64,000 bases of DNA from NCBI RefSeq assembly GCF_965363235.1, contig NC_134843.1, positions 65,263,865-65,327,864 of the forward strand, in the 5' to 3' direction. The notes under the pieces were generated by a model, which saw only the letters and a list, made by a program, of their open reading frames with translations, did no database searches and was not told the origin of the DNA. This DNA is from Mytilus galloprovincialis. Its lineage: Eukaryota; Mollusca; Bivalvia; Mytilida; Mytilidae. Below are positions 1-11,888 of the stretch, piece after piece; within the stretch, counting starts at the first letter, position 1, and each line of letters opens with the position of its first letter. A program made the translations under genes and the position numbers.

Positions 1-151
1 ATGTACATTTCACCGTGTTTATATTTCTCCGTCTGTGTAATATGAGGCCTTTTTAAAGGGGGATTTTTCCCAATCTTTAAATCAAATAAATAACATTAAC
101 ACAATAAACAACAATTGAAAATGTTTTTTTTTAAGATTGCAGTATAAAGAC

Positions 152-302
152 AATAACAGTGCATTGACTAGACATATCAACGATATAAGGATTCGGCCCG
201 AAACGGGGGAAAATGCTCGGCACAGCCTCGCATTTCCCCGTTTCTAAGCCTCATCCTTATATCGTTGATATGTCAAGTCAATGCACTATTATTGTCTATA
301 TC
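152..302. repeat. Long imperfect palindrome with ATGCTCGGCACAGC core (foldback 1)
   Basis: The arms at about 152-213 and 240-302 are near-perfect reverse complements of each other, including GTGCATTGACT and CATATCAACGATATAAGG. The centre holds ATGCTCGGCACAGC, itself able to form a small stem. It would fold into a hairpin of about 65 bp. No terminal target duplication is obvious. A homologous palindrome lies at 32712-32876. Confidence 0.85.
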
Positions 303-403
303 AAATTATATTTTCTCAATAATATTCAGCATTCATGACAGCACGTGCTTCTCATGACAACATCACAATAATTAATTTCATGGTTGTAATTGTAGCATGT
401 ATC

Positions 404-444
404 ATAATAATTGACTGCTTCTCTTTATAACTCTATAGGGTTGT
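404..444 (+). repeat. Solo arm resembling the 30782-30934 palindrome
   Basis: About 40 bp (GACTGCTTCTCTTTATAACT, CTATAGGGTTGTAAAA) match one arm of the foldback at 30782-30934, with no opposing arm nearby. Confidence 0.5.
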
Positions 445-454
445 AAAATATAAA

Positions 455-1065
455 ATCACAAAAATACTGAACTTCGAGGAAAATTCAAAACTGAAAAACC
501 CTTATCAAATGATAAAACACATAAAATGAATGGACAACAACTGTCATAATCCTGACTTTTTCAAAGGTAGAAAATGATGGATTGAACCTGGTTTTATACA
601 GCTACTTTTGCATAGGTAGTATTTCTATACCAAAAATCTGAATTACTGGAAATCTACTTCTAATATTCAGTACTATTTTGCTACTTTAAAATTGTTGTAA
701 TATTTATGTACCTATACTTTACAGTACTTGTTTTGTACTTGAAATTTAAGTACTACAGATTTTTGGTTACACTGTTACATTTGCAGCATTTTGAAATTAT
801 ATCTATTTCAAATCTTTTAAAATTATGAATTTTAAACATGGATTATTGTGATCTTTGTTGGTATTATTTCTGTACCAAAACTTTTAAGTACAAATCAAGT
901 ACTGTAAAATACAAGTACTTAAATATTACAATAATTTTAAAGTATACTAAATGATACTAAATATTAAAAGTAAATTTCCAGTACTGCAGATTATAAGTTC
1001 AAAAATAGTACCTATGCAAATGTAGCAGTTTATAGCGCTAATTTAAAATCTCTCACTTTCCCTCA
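455..1065 (+). repeat. Dispersed mytilid repeat (CCTGGTTTTATA family), split by an insertion
   Basis: 455-598 and 1029-1065 together match a repeat seen more fully at 45530-46130: ATACTGAACTTCGAGG, then GAACCTGGTTTTATA, then AATCTCTCACTTTCC. The foldback at 599-1028 interrupts it. Class unknown; no coding capacity seen. Confidence 0.6.
599..1028. mobile_element. Foldback MITE with about 160-bp inverted arms
   Basis: The left arm from 599 (CAGCTACTTTTGCATAGGTA) and the right arm ending at 1028 are imperfect inverted copies over about 160 bp, with TTTTAAAATTATTG-like and TACTTAAAT-like blocks on both sides. TTTATA flanks both ends (593-598 and 1029-1034) as a target duplication. It interrupts a dispersed repeat, which fixes the insertion order. 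Confidence 0.75.
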
Positions 1066-1069
1066 TAAT

Positions 1070-2550
1070 AATATTTAAAAAAAAAAACAATACTTATTAC
1101 TTTTATCCAAGTCATGCTTTTTACACGATATGCATCATGGTTTATAATTGTAACATATCGCTATATTATAATACCGTTATATATAGACATAAGTTATAGT
1201 CCTAACTTCTTAATCTCACAACTAGAAGTTTGTATTTGTCTTTTAATTACACAGTTAGATTTTCTTAACCATTATTATCATAGTATTGTTATGTATGTCT
1301 TAATGTTTCCCATTTATTATAGATGTTTGACGTAGATTTTTTTTATGTCCATTATTTTTAATAAACTTATAAATGATGCTGATAAATGCATTATTTTTTG
1401 TCGCACACAGGTAATGGGGAAATATCTTTGATGTTAGTTGACATTACATTTTTATTAGCAAAATGCATACACGAAAACATAATGTATCATACTATTATAT
1501 ACATGATATAACTATGAAAAAATGCAAATTGCAAGGCTTTGAATAAACGTGGTACTATATGTCTTCATCGCAGAGCTGGAGACAACGGAAAAGTTATCAA
1601 TATTTAAATGTCTGGTTTTTTTTTCAGTTGAATACCATATGGTAAAAAAAGTAACAAATTAAATGTAAGAGGCAAGTTTCGTTCAACATTTTACACTCGT
1701 GGGCATAATTTCTGAAATATTTTTTCTCCATTCAAGACATTTGCTTAAGGACATGAGTTCTCTCTGAATTTGAAAGTTTTCACTTGAACTGCCGATTACT
1801 GCATAATATGAAGTGCTTCATTATTCTGTAGATTAAAAATCGGATCTAGAATAAAAAAAAAAAAAAAAACATTTATCGCGTGTGAAATGCATGTGCTCAA
1901 AATAGACTACACGAAGCAATCTACACGGATTATATAACAGTCCTTTTATCCTTAGTTACAGATTTGTTTTCTTATACAAATTTTAATTTTACTGGTTTTT
2001 AATCTAAACTAAAATTACTCTTGTTTTCCCTTTGTTTACTTTATTTGTATATCTGCATAGCAAATAAAAGTGAACAGTCATCATAATTGTTTTAAAGTAC
2101 AAAAATAAAAAGATGATTTATTATCCTTTGTTAAATAACAATCCATCTTCGTCACCAGTGTGTTTTTATGTTGTAAAGCAATCCATTCAAGTGTGTTTAC
2201 ATACAACCCATATAAAAGCACCACTAGAAAATCTATTACATGTCGTTGAAGTGTACGTTAGTAAATTTATAGTTTCCACTACGTTTCATTTATTTGGATT
2301 AGGTCGTCCGAAATTTTTTTGTAAACTTCTTTGTGACGTCGAAAGTCAGTTATTTGTTTTTACTGTAAATATGTTCTATAAATATACCAAGGAACGCTCC
2401 TGTCACGTGTTTTGTATACTGTTGATTGTCTTCTAGTCTTTTCATTTTTCAATATGTCGTTAGTGTTTTGGAGGATTTCTATAGTAGGTTACTTGGTTTG
2501 CTCAACTTACGAGTTTGAATTTCCTTTTGGTATCTTTTGGTATCTTTTGG
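1070..2550. other. AT-rich intergenic DNA, no gene seen
   Basis: Only short open frames without recognisable motifs; the longest (2113-2436) has no codon or domain signal. A run of A at about 1852-1869. TTTTGGTATC is repeated three times at 2525-2557. Confidence 0.5.
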
Positions 2551-2889
2551 TATCTTTACGGCCGACACTCGGCTAACCGAGAGATTGGTCGGTTAATCTA
2601 TATTGAGTATGCGGCTATATCGGCGGTTGGTCTGTTAATCGGGTTGGCTAAAGTCTGTTAATCAGGTGTTATCGAGAAAATCATTGAAAGTTCAGCATGT
2701 TTCATTGTATAACTTTTTAAATATATTTTTATCATAAAAAATATTCATGTCTAACAAAACAATTCAATGTACTGAATCCAGTGGTGTAAATATTATTTTT
2801 CTAGCTTCAATGTACGATCTATAAAATGAAAAGGCGGTTTACTCATCAATAAATTTATACACATTTTACACACACAAACTGTACACAAA

Positions 2890-3645
2890 ATGACGGGCGT
2901 ATGACATTTGCGCCGATTTTGAAAATTTTCATTCTTGCATTTGCGCCGATTTTATATTTGTTCCTAATTAGATTTACAGGTAAGTTAAAACTTGTACATG
3001 TACTGTGCTAAACCATTGGTAAAATCTGGTTATAATTGTTTTTCATCCATGTTTAAGTTAATTTTGATTCATATTGTTCTGGAACTTCGTTGTAACTTGA
3101 TGGTCATATTGCACATTGAAACGGACCGAGAAATCAATTCTTTAATCATCGAGGGCCATACATATCGGAAGGTCAGTGTTCTCAAACATAACTACATATC
3201 TTACTAATGTACCATAAAATCGTGTAAAGTCAGAGTTACCACGGATTCTACAAAACACAGATCGAGCATAACCATGTGGTAAATGTGGCTAAAGAACTAC
3301 GGATACGGTCAACAAGGAAAAAAGTCTGGAGATGTATCTTGTAGGCCTTCTTCCACCTCCCAGTGGTGAGCAGGGGACAACAGTTATATACATGTTGTGA
3401 TTGACAATTCATTACATTTGTACAAGTGGCAAATGGAAGAGGTCTATAATGATAAATGAAAAATAACATGACTTGGATGGAGAGTTCTCTCATTGACACT
3501 CACATCTTCTTATATCTATTCACCTGTAATTTACCTGTAATAAAATTGGCGCAAATGAAAACAAAAATCGGCGCAAATGAAAGAAAAAATCGGCGCAAAT
3601 GAAATGCAGATCGGCGCAAATGCAAAACGCCGAAAATGACACGTT
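2890..3645. mobile_element. Nested element with CATTTGCGCCGATTTT repeats at both ends
   Basis: Left copies of CATTTGCGCCGATTTT at 2905 and 2939; four inverted copies at about 3542, 3565, 3587 and 3607. TTACAGGTAA also appears in inverted pairs (about 2976 and 3530). Ends are fuzzy. It lies inside the 2558-5819 element. Confidence 0.6.
3462..3522 (-). repeat. Dispersed repeat fragment (GAGACAACTCTCC family)
   Basis: GGAGAGTTCTCTCATTGACA followed by CTCACATCTTCTTATATC matches the reverse orientation of a repeat found many times in this window. Confidence 0.6.
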
Positions 3646-4320
3646 GGTTGAATTTACGTGCATGCAATATTGTGAACATCGAAAAAAGACAGGCATTATG
3701 TTTGTTAACCATAATGAAATCATTGTGTGAAAAATCTTCACGAAAATCTGTATTTTGGTGACATAAATCAATCTTTTTTAAAACCTGGTCTGTTAATGGG
3801 TCGGATGTATAAAACCCAGTCTGTTAATTGGTCTGTTAAGAGTTATGAATTGCAATAAAAGTATAATTTTATTGCTATATGGGGTGTTATCGAATCAAAT
3901 AGGTAGGCTCAAGACGAGCGGCTAAAATATACGGAAACAACACATGAGCAATGAAACATAAAATATACGGAAACATCACATGAACAATGAACAATTTAAA
4001 CAATGGAAATTGAAAATTGATAAAAACGGTTTCAAAAAGTGTAATATTAAAGTAATGTTAATTTCATCCAAGAATGGTCGCATATGTCATGTGGATTCTG
4101 TTTAATTGTCATGAATGACACCAATTTGTCATCTACATTGGTAACCAGTATATAGATCAGAGATAAACATCGTAATGTAACTAAACATCAGTAAGTAAAA
4201 TATATTGGGATGCTAAAATATAAGGAATAGAGAAAGAATAATGAGTAAGATAAATAAAAGGTAAAAGGAAAAAAGTCACGGAGGAAACGTGACATAACAA
4301 CTTAAAGAATACAGAAATAA

Positions 4321-4339
4321 ACACATCCCCCCCCCCCCC
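4321..4339. repeat. Poly-C run near 4327-4339
   Basis: A run of C within an A-rich stretch of the 3.26 kb element; simple sequence. Confidence 0.7.
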
Positions 4340-5060
4340 ATAATCCGAACCATCATGGTATACACGATAATCTGGATGGAGTAGCAGACTATAGAATAAT
4401 AGATAAGGACAGTAGAGAGTGGTGCATTGCTAAAAAAGAGAGAAAAAATAATAATTGTTTAAGAAACATCCCTGGGTGTTGAAACAGTAACAGATTTAGA
4501 TGTACTCTAATTGGTGACAGATGCTAGAAGTTTACATGCAGACAACTGAGGTTCTCCTCTACACTTATGAAGAAAGGAACTAAAAGGAATAAAATGTATT
4601 AAACTCAAGATGACCAAATGTAGCTGCATTCGCTCATTTCCATTTACTACTTGAGAATGATTTGTAAACAACATATGATTAAGTAATAGAAATAAAGAAC
4701 CAATTGGACGATGCTTACGAATTAGGGTTAAACGTCCAGTGACAAATATCATGTGCATATGAGAATGACAACACGTTATATGTACCCTGTGTTGTATTAG
4801 AAAGACACTCTCAGTCGGATTTGAGAACGTGCTACTTTGAACAGACACAAAAATTGAGGCTGATTGAAAACGTTAATAATAAATTCATGCGTATTCCAGC
4901 GGCCAATCCATATCACACTATATTGAAGTGACACACCCTTCAATAAAATGCAAAGAAAGTCAAAATAAAAATGCTCTTACTAGTAAATCACAACCGAAAT
5001 GAATGACAGACGGACATTTTTTACAAAACTTAATGAACAATTGAAATCAAGATATTTGAG

Positions 5061-5140
5061 GTTTGCGTTATTTCGCAAAGGTTTGCGTTACAACGCAAAG
5101 GTCTGCGTTTTATCGCAAAGGTTTGCATTATAACGCAAAT
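5061..5140. repeat. Four tandem 20-bp units, each a small hairpin
   Basis: Units at 5061, 5081, 5101 and 5121 follow the pattern GTTTGCGTT-n-n-n-n-CGCAAAG. TTTGCG and CGCAAA pair within each unit, giving four consecutive 6-bp stems. The array lies inside the 2558-5819 element. Confidence 0.85.
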
Positions 5141-6011
5141 ATAGGACGAAAATTTTTTTAAAAAATGTGTTGCGCTAATTCGCTTCCGTAGGATACTGTT
5201 GCACCGTATTATCTTTTTTTTTTTACTCAGGAACATCTCATTCTTAACTTTTTCTATAGTAAAATATAAAGGTAGCAAAAATAACTGTGGCTAAATTACT
5301 CTTAACTGACACAATTTCAATTGTCCAACCCATTAACAGACTTTATTCCCATAATTTTCACTAAAACGTGGTAATATTCACTTTTTATTACAATTATGAA
5401 ATATTTACCAATGTAAATTTATGTTTTAAAACCAAAGTACTATTTTGTGTCCTTTAAATGATATCTAAAATTGTTTGTTCCGACTGTTATTAAAAAAAAA
5501 TGCTATGCGTATAAGCATAAATACTACATACTTGCGCGACGCCTTTTGATTTTACTGAAAACTGCGTAGACTATGCAATGTTTTTACAAGTGGAAAATGT
5601 TCTATGCTAGATATCATTTTGTCAGACAGTTTTCTTTTTTTTGATTTGGTTCTTATAATATGCCAAAAATCTTTATATTTAATAGAGTTTAACATTAAAT
5701 TATGCGTTTTACTCTTAACAGACGTATAACCAACCCGATTAACAGACCAATCTCCCATATAGCCGCATACTCAATATAGATTAACCGACCAATCTCTCGG
5801 TTAGCCGAGTGTCGGCCGTGATCTTTTGGCTCTTTTTTTGACATGATTATACATTTGATGATACTAGTAATATATTCAAATTTTATGTATATTCTTATAT
5901 ACTCTGACATCTGTTAAAATTTAGTTGTAATTCATTTACGACACTGTAATTATATTACATGAAAAATGTTCATATATACGGCCGTATACCTTGCATCATC
6001 TAAATATACAT

Positions 6012-6187
6012 ATCATAGATACAAGGATTAAATATTGTATTTACGCAAGACGCGCGTTTCGTCTACAAAAGACTCATCAGTGACGCTCGATTCTAAAAAA
6101 GTTAAAAGGCCAAATAAAATACGAGGTTAAAGAGCAATTAGGACCAAAATTCCTAAAAGTTTGGCCAAATACAGCTAAGGTAATCTG
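6012..6187 (+). repeat. Dispersed repeat, CGCGCGTTTCGTCTAC family
   Basis: Begins ATCATAGATACAAGG, contains GACGCGCGTTTCGTCTAC and GACTCATCAGTGACGCTC, and ends near CAAATACAGCTAAGGTAATC. About nine copies or partial copies lie in the window, all on the + strand. SINE-like in size; class not proven. Confidence 0.75.
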
Positions 6188-6189
6188 AT

Positions 6190-7100
6190 TAAAATAGCGA
6201 TATGATATCTCTCAAACAACCGTATCATTATGTCAACAGAACAAAATTAGTGAATTGTAATTCATTGGTTTGTCAATCGAAAGTGTAATAGGCCAAACAT
6301 TTTACAGAGTACTAGGTACAAGCAGGAAGTTCGTTCGGTACTCGTCAATCTATTATAGTCAATCGGAGTTTTTTTTGTAAATTGGTTGCAATCGAAACCT
6401 ATTTGTAGGCGAACCGAGAATGACCAAGTAGTATTTTTTGTCGATACTAACAAAAATAAGTTTTTAGATACATAAAAAACGAAAAACGAAAAGCACTTAT
6501 GAACCACATCAACAAACGACAACTATACTGAACATACTGACTACTGTATGAATTATCTCTATCATATGCAATCATGTATATCAGATACCAATATCGGAAA
6601 TTCTAATTTCGGAAAGAACATGACAATTAGGTTTAAAATAGAGTATGCAATTCATACAAACAGAGATGTATAGTTGCTCTTCACCTTGCTTATAATCTTA
6701 TGACCTATATGAACTTATAGTTATTGTACATCGACATGTACTTTTTTGGACAATTTAAGATAGATTATATCTTTGGTTTGAGACAAAAAGACTTTTTACA
6801 CACTCAGCTAAATATGATTTTTGGTAAAGCCTTGGTACATAATCTATAATATACACGTTGATAAACCAGATCTAAAAAAAAAAATGGCACTATTTTGGCA
6901 GATTTTGGCAGATTTTGCAGTTATTTACTAAATGCTAGAAATTTAAAGCCCAAATGCAAACATTTAGTTGAAAAACTTTTTCAATGGAAAATAAAACAAA
7001 CTATGGTACATTTCCTTACACACTAATGTCTTATGGACTTTTATAGGATTTTCTTTGGAAGATTTATAGTACTATTTGACAAATTCAGATTAAAAAAAAG
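6190..7100. other. Intergenic DNA, nothing recognised
   Basis: AT-rich, with only short open frames that lack domain signals. Confidence 0.5.
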
Positions 7101-7107
7101 GCTCTCA

Positions 7108-7226
7108 GGCGCGGATTCAAAAGGGGGGGGTTCCGGGGGTTTTAACCCCCCTTTTTTGGACGACCAATGCATTTGAACGGGGACATGTAGTTTAAACCCC
7201 CCTTTTGTCCTGGATCCTGGTTGGAT
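7108..7226. mobile_element. MITE-like repeat with GCGGATC / GATCCGC ends
   Basis: Starts GGCGCGGATTCAAAAG and ends GGTTGGATCCGCCCCTG, with G-rich and C-rich runs between. Related copies lie at about 15692, 30255 and 40645. Confidence 0.55.
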
Positions 7227-7865
7227 CCGCCCCTGTTTCTCCTATTCAAATTTTAAAACGTTTGATACTCAAATAGGAAAATATTTATAATGACATAATA
7301 ATAATGTGGTTGAACTATGGTATTAAGTGAATCCACGATCAAATATTTTTTAAAGATTTTAAACAATTATTAAATATTCCATTTAAGAAGAGGATAACAA
7401 CATTGGAATTTGGAAATAAATAAACGATTGATATTTCGTGACATGTTGCGAATAGTAGTAACTAATAAATGCGCAAAATAAAAGTGTTATTATTCTTACT
7501 AGAAAAAGCACGTGAACTTATAAATGACATATACTCTTGAAAAAATACCACAATTATATCTTAAGATTATGAACACCTTTATCAAATAAAGGCAACAGTA
7601 GTATACCGCTGTTCAAAAATCGTAAATCTATGGGTGTCTTCCTCCTATTCCCACTTTTTAAAAGTACTATTCCTTCTATTCCCACTTGCAAATAACAATA
7701 GATGTTTTGATAAATAATTTGTTTTTATAACAATCAGGGTTAATTAGAATTTCACCTAAGATCTACCTGTATTATTTTTAAAGCATAACATATTTGGTAC
7801 ACTGTTTAGGTATAATACCTTGTTTATTTGTAATATGTTTCTTTTTTCATAAATAAATACTTAAA

Positions 7866-8003
7866 AATAGAGAAAAATTATGATAAATAGATTGGAGTTA
7901 GATTTATTTTTAAACTTTTGAATGTGTACTTCAAAATAAAGAAAAATTATGATAAATAGATTGGAGTCAGATTTATTTTTAATAATTTTTGAATTTGTAA
8001 CTC
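7866..8003 (+). repeat. Two tandem copies of a 69-bp unit
   Basis: GAAAAATTATGATAAATAGA begins at 7872 and 7941, followed by TTGGAGTTAGATTTATTTTT in the first copy and the same with one change in the second. Confidence 0.8.
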
Positions 8004-8094
8004 ATAGCCAGAAATTAGTAGTTCTTTTGCTAATTAAAAAATTGTCTGCTTTACTAATAAATCATCATATAAATAATATTATAACCAAGTATAA

Positions 8095-8590
8095 TCTTAT
8101 ATATAGATAAATCTTTATTCTCACAAACCAAATAACAGAACGGTATAGAGATAATTTTACATATTTCAATACAATTACATAAATATATATAATGTACGAA
8201 AGTAGATAGAGGCATTCACAATTGTTCACCCAGAAAAGTTTAATTTGTTATTGATCTCCTTAATAAGTTTACAAAGTTCGTTCAGTTCTGTACATTTTGG
8301 GGAATTCGTTAAGTCATAAAACTTCAATGTGTTTGTTCTATTTCTATTGTAAAATGCAATACATTGTTTTCTACAATTATCGAAAGCTGAACAATTAAAA
8401 ATGTAATGGTATTCACCACCAATGGCATCTGAATAACACAATACACATTTTCTGTTTTCTCTTTCTATGTTTTGCCATCTTCCAGTTTCTATTGGAGATT
8501 TCATGTTCAAAGTTCCAAATTTAAGAAATAAGGATATTTGTCGGTCATCCAAAATAAATATTTCTCAAACTCCAAAGTAACTTTAAATTA
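8095..8590 (-). pseudogene. LINE remnant, C-terminal end of a reverse transcriptase ORF
   Basis: On the minus strand the frame 8226-8552 reads SPIETGRWQNIERENRKCVL, then C-x2-C and EYHYIFNCSAF. This is the ETGRW and C-x2-C-x9-H-x4-C pattern that closes the ORF of several mollusc LINEs. The upstream piece FEKYLFWMTDKY sits in another frame, so at least one frameshift separates them. AATAAAG and AT-rich sequence follow as a likely 3' end near 8100. It is a short dead fragment inside the 7633-8937 element. Confidence 0.6.
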
Positions 8591-9439
8591 ACGATAATTT
8601 AATGCTTTTGGTGATTCCTGTTGGCTTAAGATGTGGAATAAAAGTATACTTTAAAATATAATTACTTGGACCAATAATCAAAGATATAAAATATTGGGTC
8701 AAAACTGTTAACTTTACTTCATTATTTATTTTGTTTAAAAAAAAACAGAATTCATACAGATGCAAAAATAACTTATTACCTGTTCTAATAAAAAAAAAAC
8801 ACTGGTCAATTAACAGTTGATTAAAAAATGTTTGTACAGTATAATCCTTTGTTTGCACAAGTTTTCCTTCTATTCCCACATGAAATTTTACCTTTTCTTA
8901 CCAGATTTATAAAAAGTGGGAATAGAGGGAATGAACCAATCTATGAACAAAAAACAAAATCGGGGAAACAAACTAAAACTGAGGGAAACGCATTAAATAT
9001 AAGAGGAGAACAACGACACAAAATTAAAATGTAACACACACAGCAACGGACTAAGCATTAGACTAAATCCGATGAGAATAACCAATATAACATCAAAACC
9101 AAATACATGAATTTGGGATAGAAAAGTACCGTGACACGTCTTATAGTAATGTGAATTCACACTCAAATATAGAAGAAAACAAATGACACAACGGAAACAC
9201 AGCGTAAAAATGTTACACACACAGAAACGAACTATGATATAACAATGGCCATTTTCCTGACTTGGTACAGGACATTTTTAATGAAAAAAATGGTAAGTTG
9301 AACCTGGTTTTGTGGCAAATTTGATTTGATATTGCTGATTTGATCAATAATGATTCCTATGATACATATATGTTCTACAAAACATTTATATCTATTATGC
9401 ATTACAGATGAAATAAGACCAAGGATTTGTATATATATA

Positions 9440-9760
9440 GTATATTGAGAAAGGGAATGGGGAATGTGTAAAAGCGACAACAACCCGACCATAGAACAGA
9501 CAACAGCAGAAGGCCACCAATGGGTCTTCAATGGGTCTTCAATGTAGCGAGAAACTCTCGCACCGGAGCCGTCCTTCAGCTGGCGCCTAAAAATATGTAT
9601 ACTAGTTCAGTGATAATGGACGTCATACTAAACTCCGAATTATACACAAGAAACTAAGATTAAAAATCAGACTAACAAAGGCCAGAGGCTCCTGACTTGG
9701 GACAGGCGCAAAATTGCTGCGGGGTTAAACATGTTTATGAGATCTCAATCCTCCCCCTAT
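9440..9760 (+). repeat. Dispersed repeat, GACAACAACCCGACC family
   Basis: Contains GGGAATGGGGAATGTG, ACAACAACCCGACCATAG, CAATGGGTCTTCAATG, TAATGGACGTCATACTAA and GACTTGGGACAGGCGC. Other copies: 23672-23945 (+), 54055-54365 (-), and partial ones at 29455 and 46545. Confidence 0.7.
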
Positions 9761-9764
9761 ACCT

Positions 9765-11040
9765 CTAGCCAATGTAGAAAAGTAAACGCATAACAAAATT
9801 CAGTTCAAGAGAAGTCCGAGTCCAATGTCAGAAGATGTAACAAAAAATAAACAAAATGACAATAATACATAAATAACATCAGACTACTAGCAGTTAACTG
9901 AGATGCCAACTCCACACCTCAATTAAACTGGTTGAAAGATTATGATCATATGAACATTAGGCACAATCCTTCCCGTTAGGGGTTCAGTATCTTACTATCA
10001 TAAAATATATGAGAAGAACATAACCCGTGTCATGCCAACAACTAATTTTTTTAGTGTGGTTAGTTCCAATGCAAAGACCCTATAAGTGAATCAATATTAA
10101 AGCCAAAGTATGCAATCTTTACTGACCTGACTACAGTATCGTAACTATATACCTTCTTAATAAGTCTGTTTAAAGGTTTTGTAAGCTTTTGAGGTCAATA
10201 CTGACATTTTTGTGCTTTGTAAAGAATATTACCATAAAAGATTGGATGTGAAATACCTGAACGTATAAGATGTCTGCATGTAGAGTTATATTAGGATATC
10301 GATGATAAAACTTAGTAAATGTGTTGACTAGTTTGTGATATCGAAAACCCTGGTGTAATAATTTTTCAGTAATACATAAATTTCCGTCTCGGAAAATCTA
10401 ATACGTTGTTACATACACGAGCGAATAGTACAAGTTGAGATATATTACACCATAATAATCCTTCTTGACATTAAAATCATTGATAAGACACACTGTGACA
10501 GTAATATGATTATTAACAAATCATCTTGCAAGAAAATTATATCGAAATTCAAACAAAAAAAATGATATATAGAAATAGAGATAATTATAAGCAGAGGTTG
10601 CTGTCTTATTTACATCAATAGCGACTTCCTTGAGGGACTGGATGTGGTTAACAAAATAAAAAATGGACTTAAAAATAGAGAGAAGTATGCCAAAACATAA
10701 AGAATATACAGTGGTTGTCCCTTGTTGATGAGTTAATTTCTGTGTCATTTGTACTATTGTGGCGAGTGGTTTCATTGGCAATCCACATCTTCTTTTTTAT
10801 AAATAATGGAAAAGGTGATACAAACCTACAAATTGCTATTTATAAAAAAATCAAGAAAATAGAAATGAATACCCCACCGATATACCGACATCTTTGTCAT
10901 TGTTTTTAGTAATTTGTATTTATGTCACGTTAGTGATTTAGTATGCTTTTAAAATGATATTCAAGCTCATGCACAAACATTTACTCTACAACCGACACAT
11001 AAATGTATCTCTAAGATATAACCGACCGGGATTTTTTTTA
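9765..11040. other. Intergenic DNA, no gene seen
   Basis: AT-rich; short open frames without recognisable domains on either strand. Confidence 0.5.
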
Positions 11041-11047
11041 TGTTAAC

Positions 11048-11174
11048 ATGGCAGAAGATATACAAACAATAAAAGCGAATCCACAACCTAGCGGTAATGT
11101 TTGTTTACTTGACCAGTCTGACAGGGATGGAATGGACTTCCTTGTTACAAGTCCTCTGATGTTATCTCCTACAG
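11048..11174 (+). CDS. Orphan exon-like open frame, possible distal 5' exon
   Basis: An ATG in a good context (AACATGG) opens 42 codons starting MAEDIQTIKANPQPSGNVCL and ending LVTSPLMLSPT, followed at once by a donor-like GTAAAT at 11175 in phase 1. The composition looks more protein-like than the surrounding AT-rich DNA, but I do not recognise the peptide. No neighbouring exon is visible. If spliced to the acceptor-like AG ending at 20451, the frame continues correctly into UNC93A-like copy A. It could equally be a chance open stretch. Confidence 0.25.
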
Positions 11175-11888
11175 GTAAATCAATATTTGTTCGAATTTGG
11201 TGGGTGCTCATTATCTATGTTAAGTACATGAGATATATCAGTGTAAATAAACAATGTATGCTCAAGTTTAATGAATAACGTTATTATTGCTTTTAAATAT
11301 ACATATTCAATGGATATTGTATATGAGAATATCAAAATTTGGCAACTTGAACATTTTGAATTTGAAAATAGCCAGGAAGAAGTGCTAGAAGATGAAAACA
11401 AATTTTATTTTGTCGTTTGGAAAAAAATGATCAAAATAGTAAACCGAATTAATTTTGACATTTTCAATCTTTTAACATTTCCTTATTCAATACAAGTCTT
11501 ATTTTTTTCATTATTACAAACTTAAACAGCATAAAAAGCTAGAGCAAGCAGAAATTTTAAAAAAACTTTGTTAAGTCGTTTGTTTGATCAAAATATGTTC
11601 CCAGAATAATTCGGACATCATTGTTAAATAGCCTTTTTTTTTACATGCTATACGATTTTCATCATAACTTTTTTTTTACAACAGGGATGAAGATATCTAA
11701 AATTTGTCTAAACAATAACTCAATTCTATTACAATAGTACAATTATGTTGAGCTTTATTGTGGAAGTAAAATTCCAACTGCAGGGATTAATTAAAAAAAA
11801 ACATGTTTCACACCCATTGTTTATTATAATATTATCAATAAAGTTCAAAAATTTATAAATTGTTTTTCAAAGTTTTGGTTTTGAATTA

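Larger units (their letters stand above)
2558..5819. mobile_element. 3.26 kb non-autonomous element with about 105-bp terminal inverted repeats
   Basis: The left end ACGGCCGACACTCGG continues for about 105 bp and is matched in inverted form at the right end (about 5715-5819), including TTGAGTATGCGGCTATAT and TTAATCGGGTTGG. Flanks TATCTTT (2551-2557) and GATCTTT (5820-5826) look like a 7-bp target duplication with one mismatch. Inside are further inverted copies of the CTGTTAATGGGT motif (near 3790 and 5330), a nested inverted-repeat element and a hairpin array. No transposase-like frame was found, so movement would need help in trans. The superfamily is not assigned. Confidence 0.8.
7633..8937. 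mobile_element. 1.3 kb DNA element with 8-bp target duplication
   Basis: The ends are inverted: CTATTCCCACTTTTTA at about 7645 and its reverse complement at about 8910. AATCTATG flanks both sides perfectly (7625-7632 and 8938-8945). The uninterrupted repeat at 33037 shows the empty site. An 8-bp duplication fits hAT-like transposition, but no transposase is present. A LINE remnant lies inside. Confidence 0.75.
7586..9330 (+). repeat. Dispersed mytilid repeat (GGCAACAGTAGTATACCGC family), split by an insertion
   Basis: 7586-7632 and 8938-9330 form one copy of a repeat present uninterrupted at 33037-33530. It carries GGCAACAGTAGTATACCGC, AAACTGAGGGAAACGCATT and, near its end, CTGACTTGGTACAGGAC. 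The 7633-8937 element splits it. No coding capacity; class unknown. Confidence 0.75.

Noticed and set aside
2113-2436. 107-codon open frame in AT-rich DNA
   Set aside because: No domain, no Kozak-like context or splice signals; looks like random open sequence.
4507-4848. Minus-strand 113-codon open frame inside the 3.26 kb element, considered as a transposase remnant
   Set aside because: No catalytic or DNA-binding motif; composition like the surrounding non-coding DNA.
5061-5140. CRISPR-like array of 20-bp repeats
   Set aside because: Units are contiguous without spacers and the DNA is animal nuclear; it is a tandem hairpin array within a transposon.
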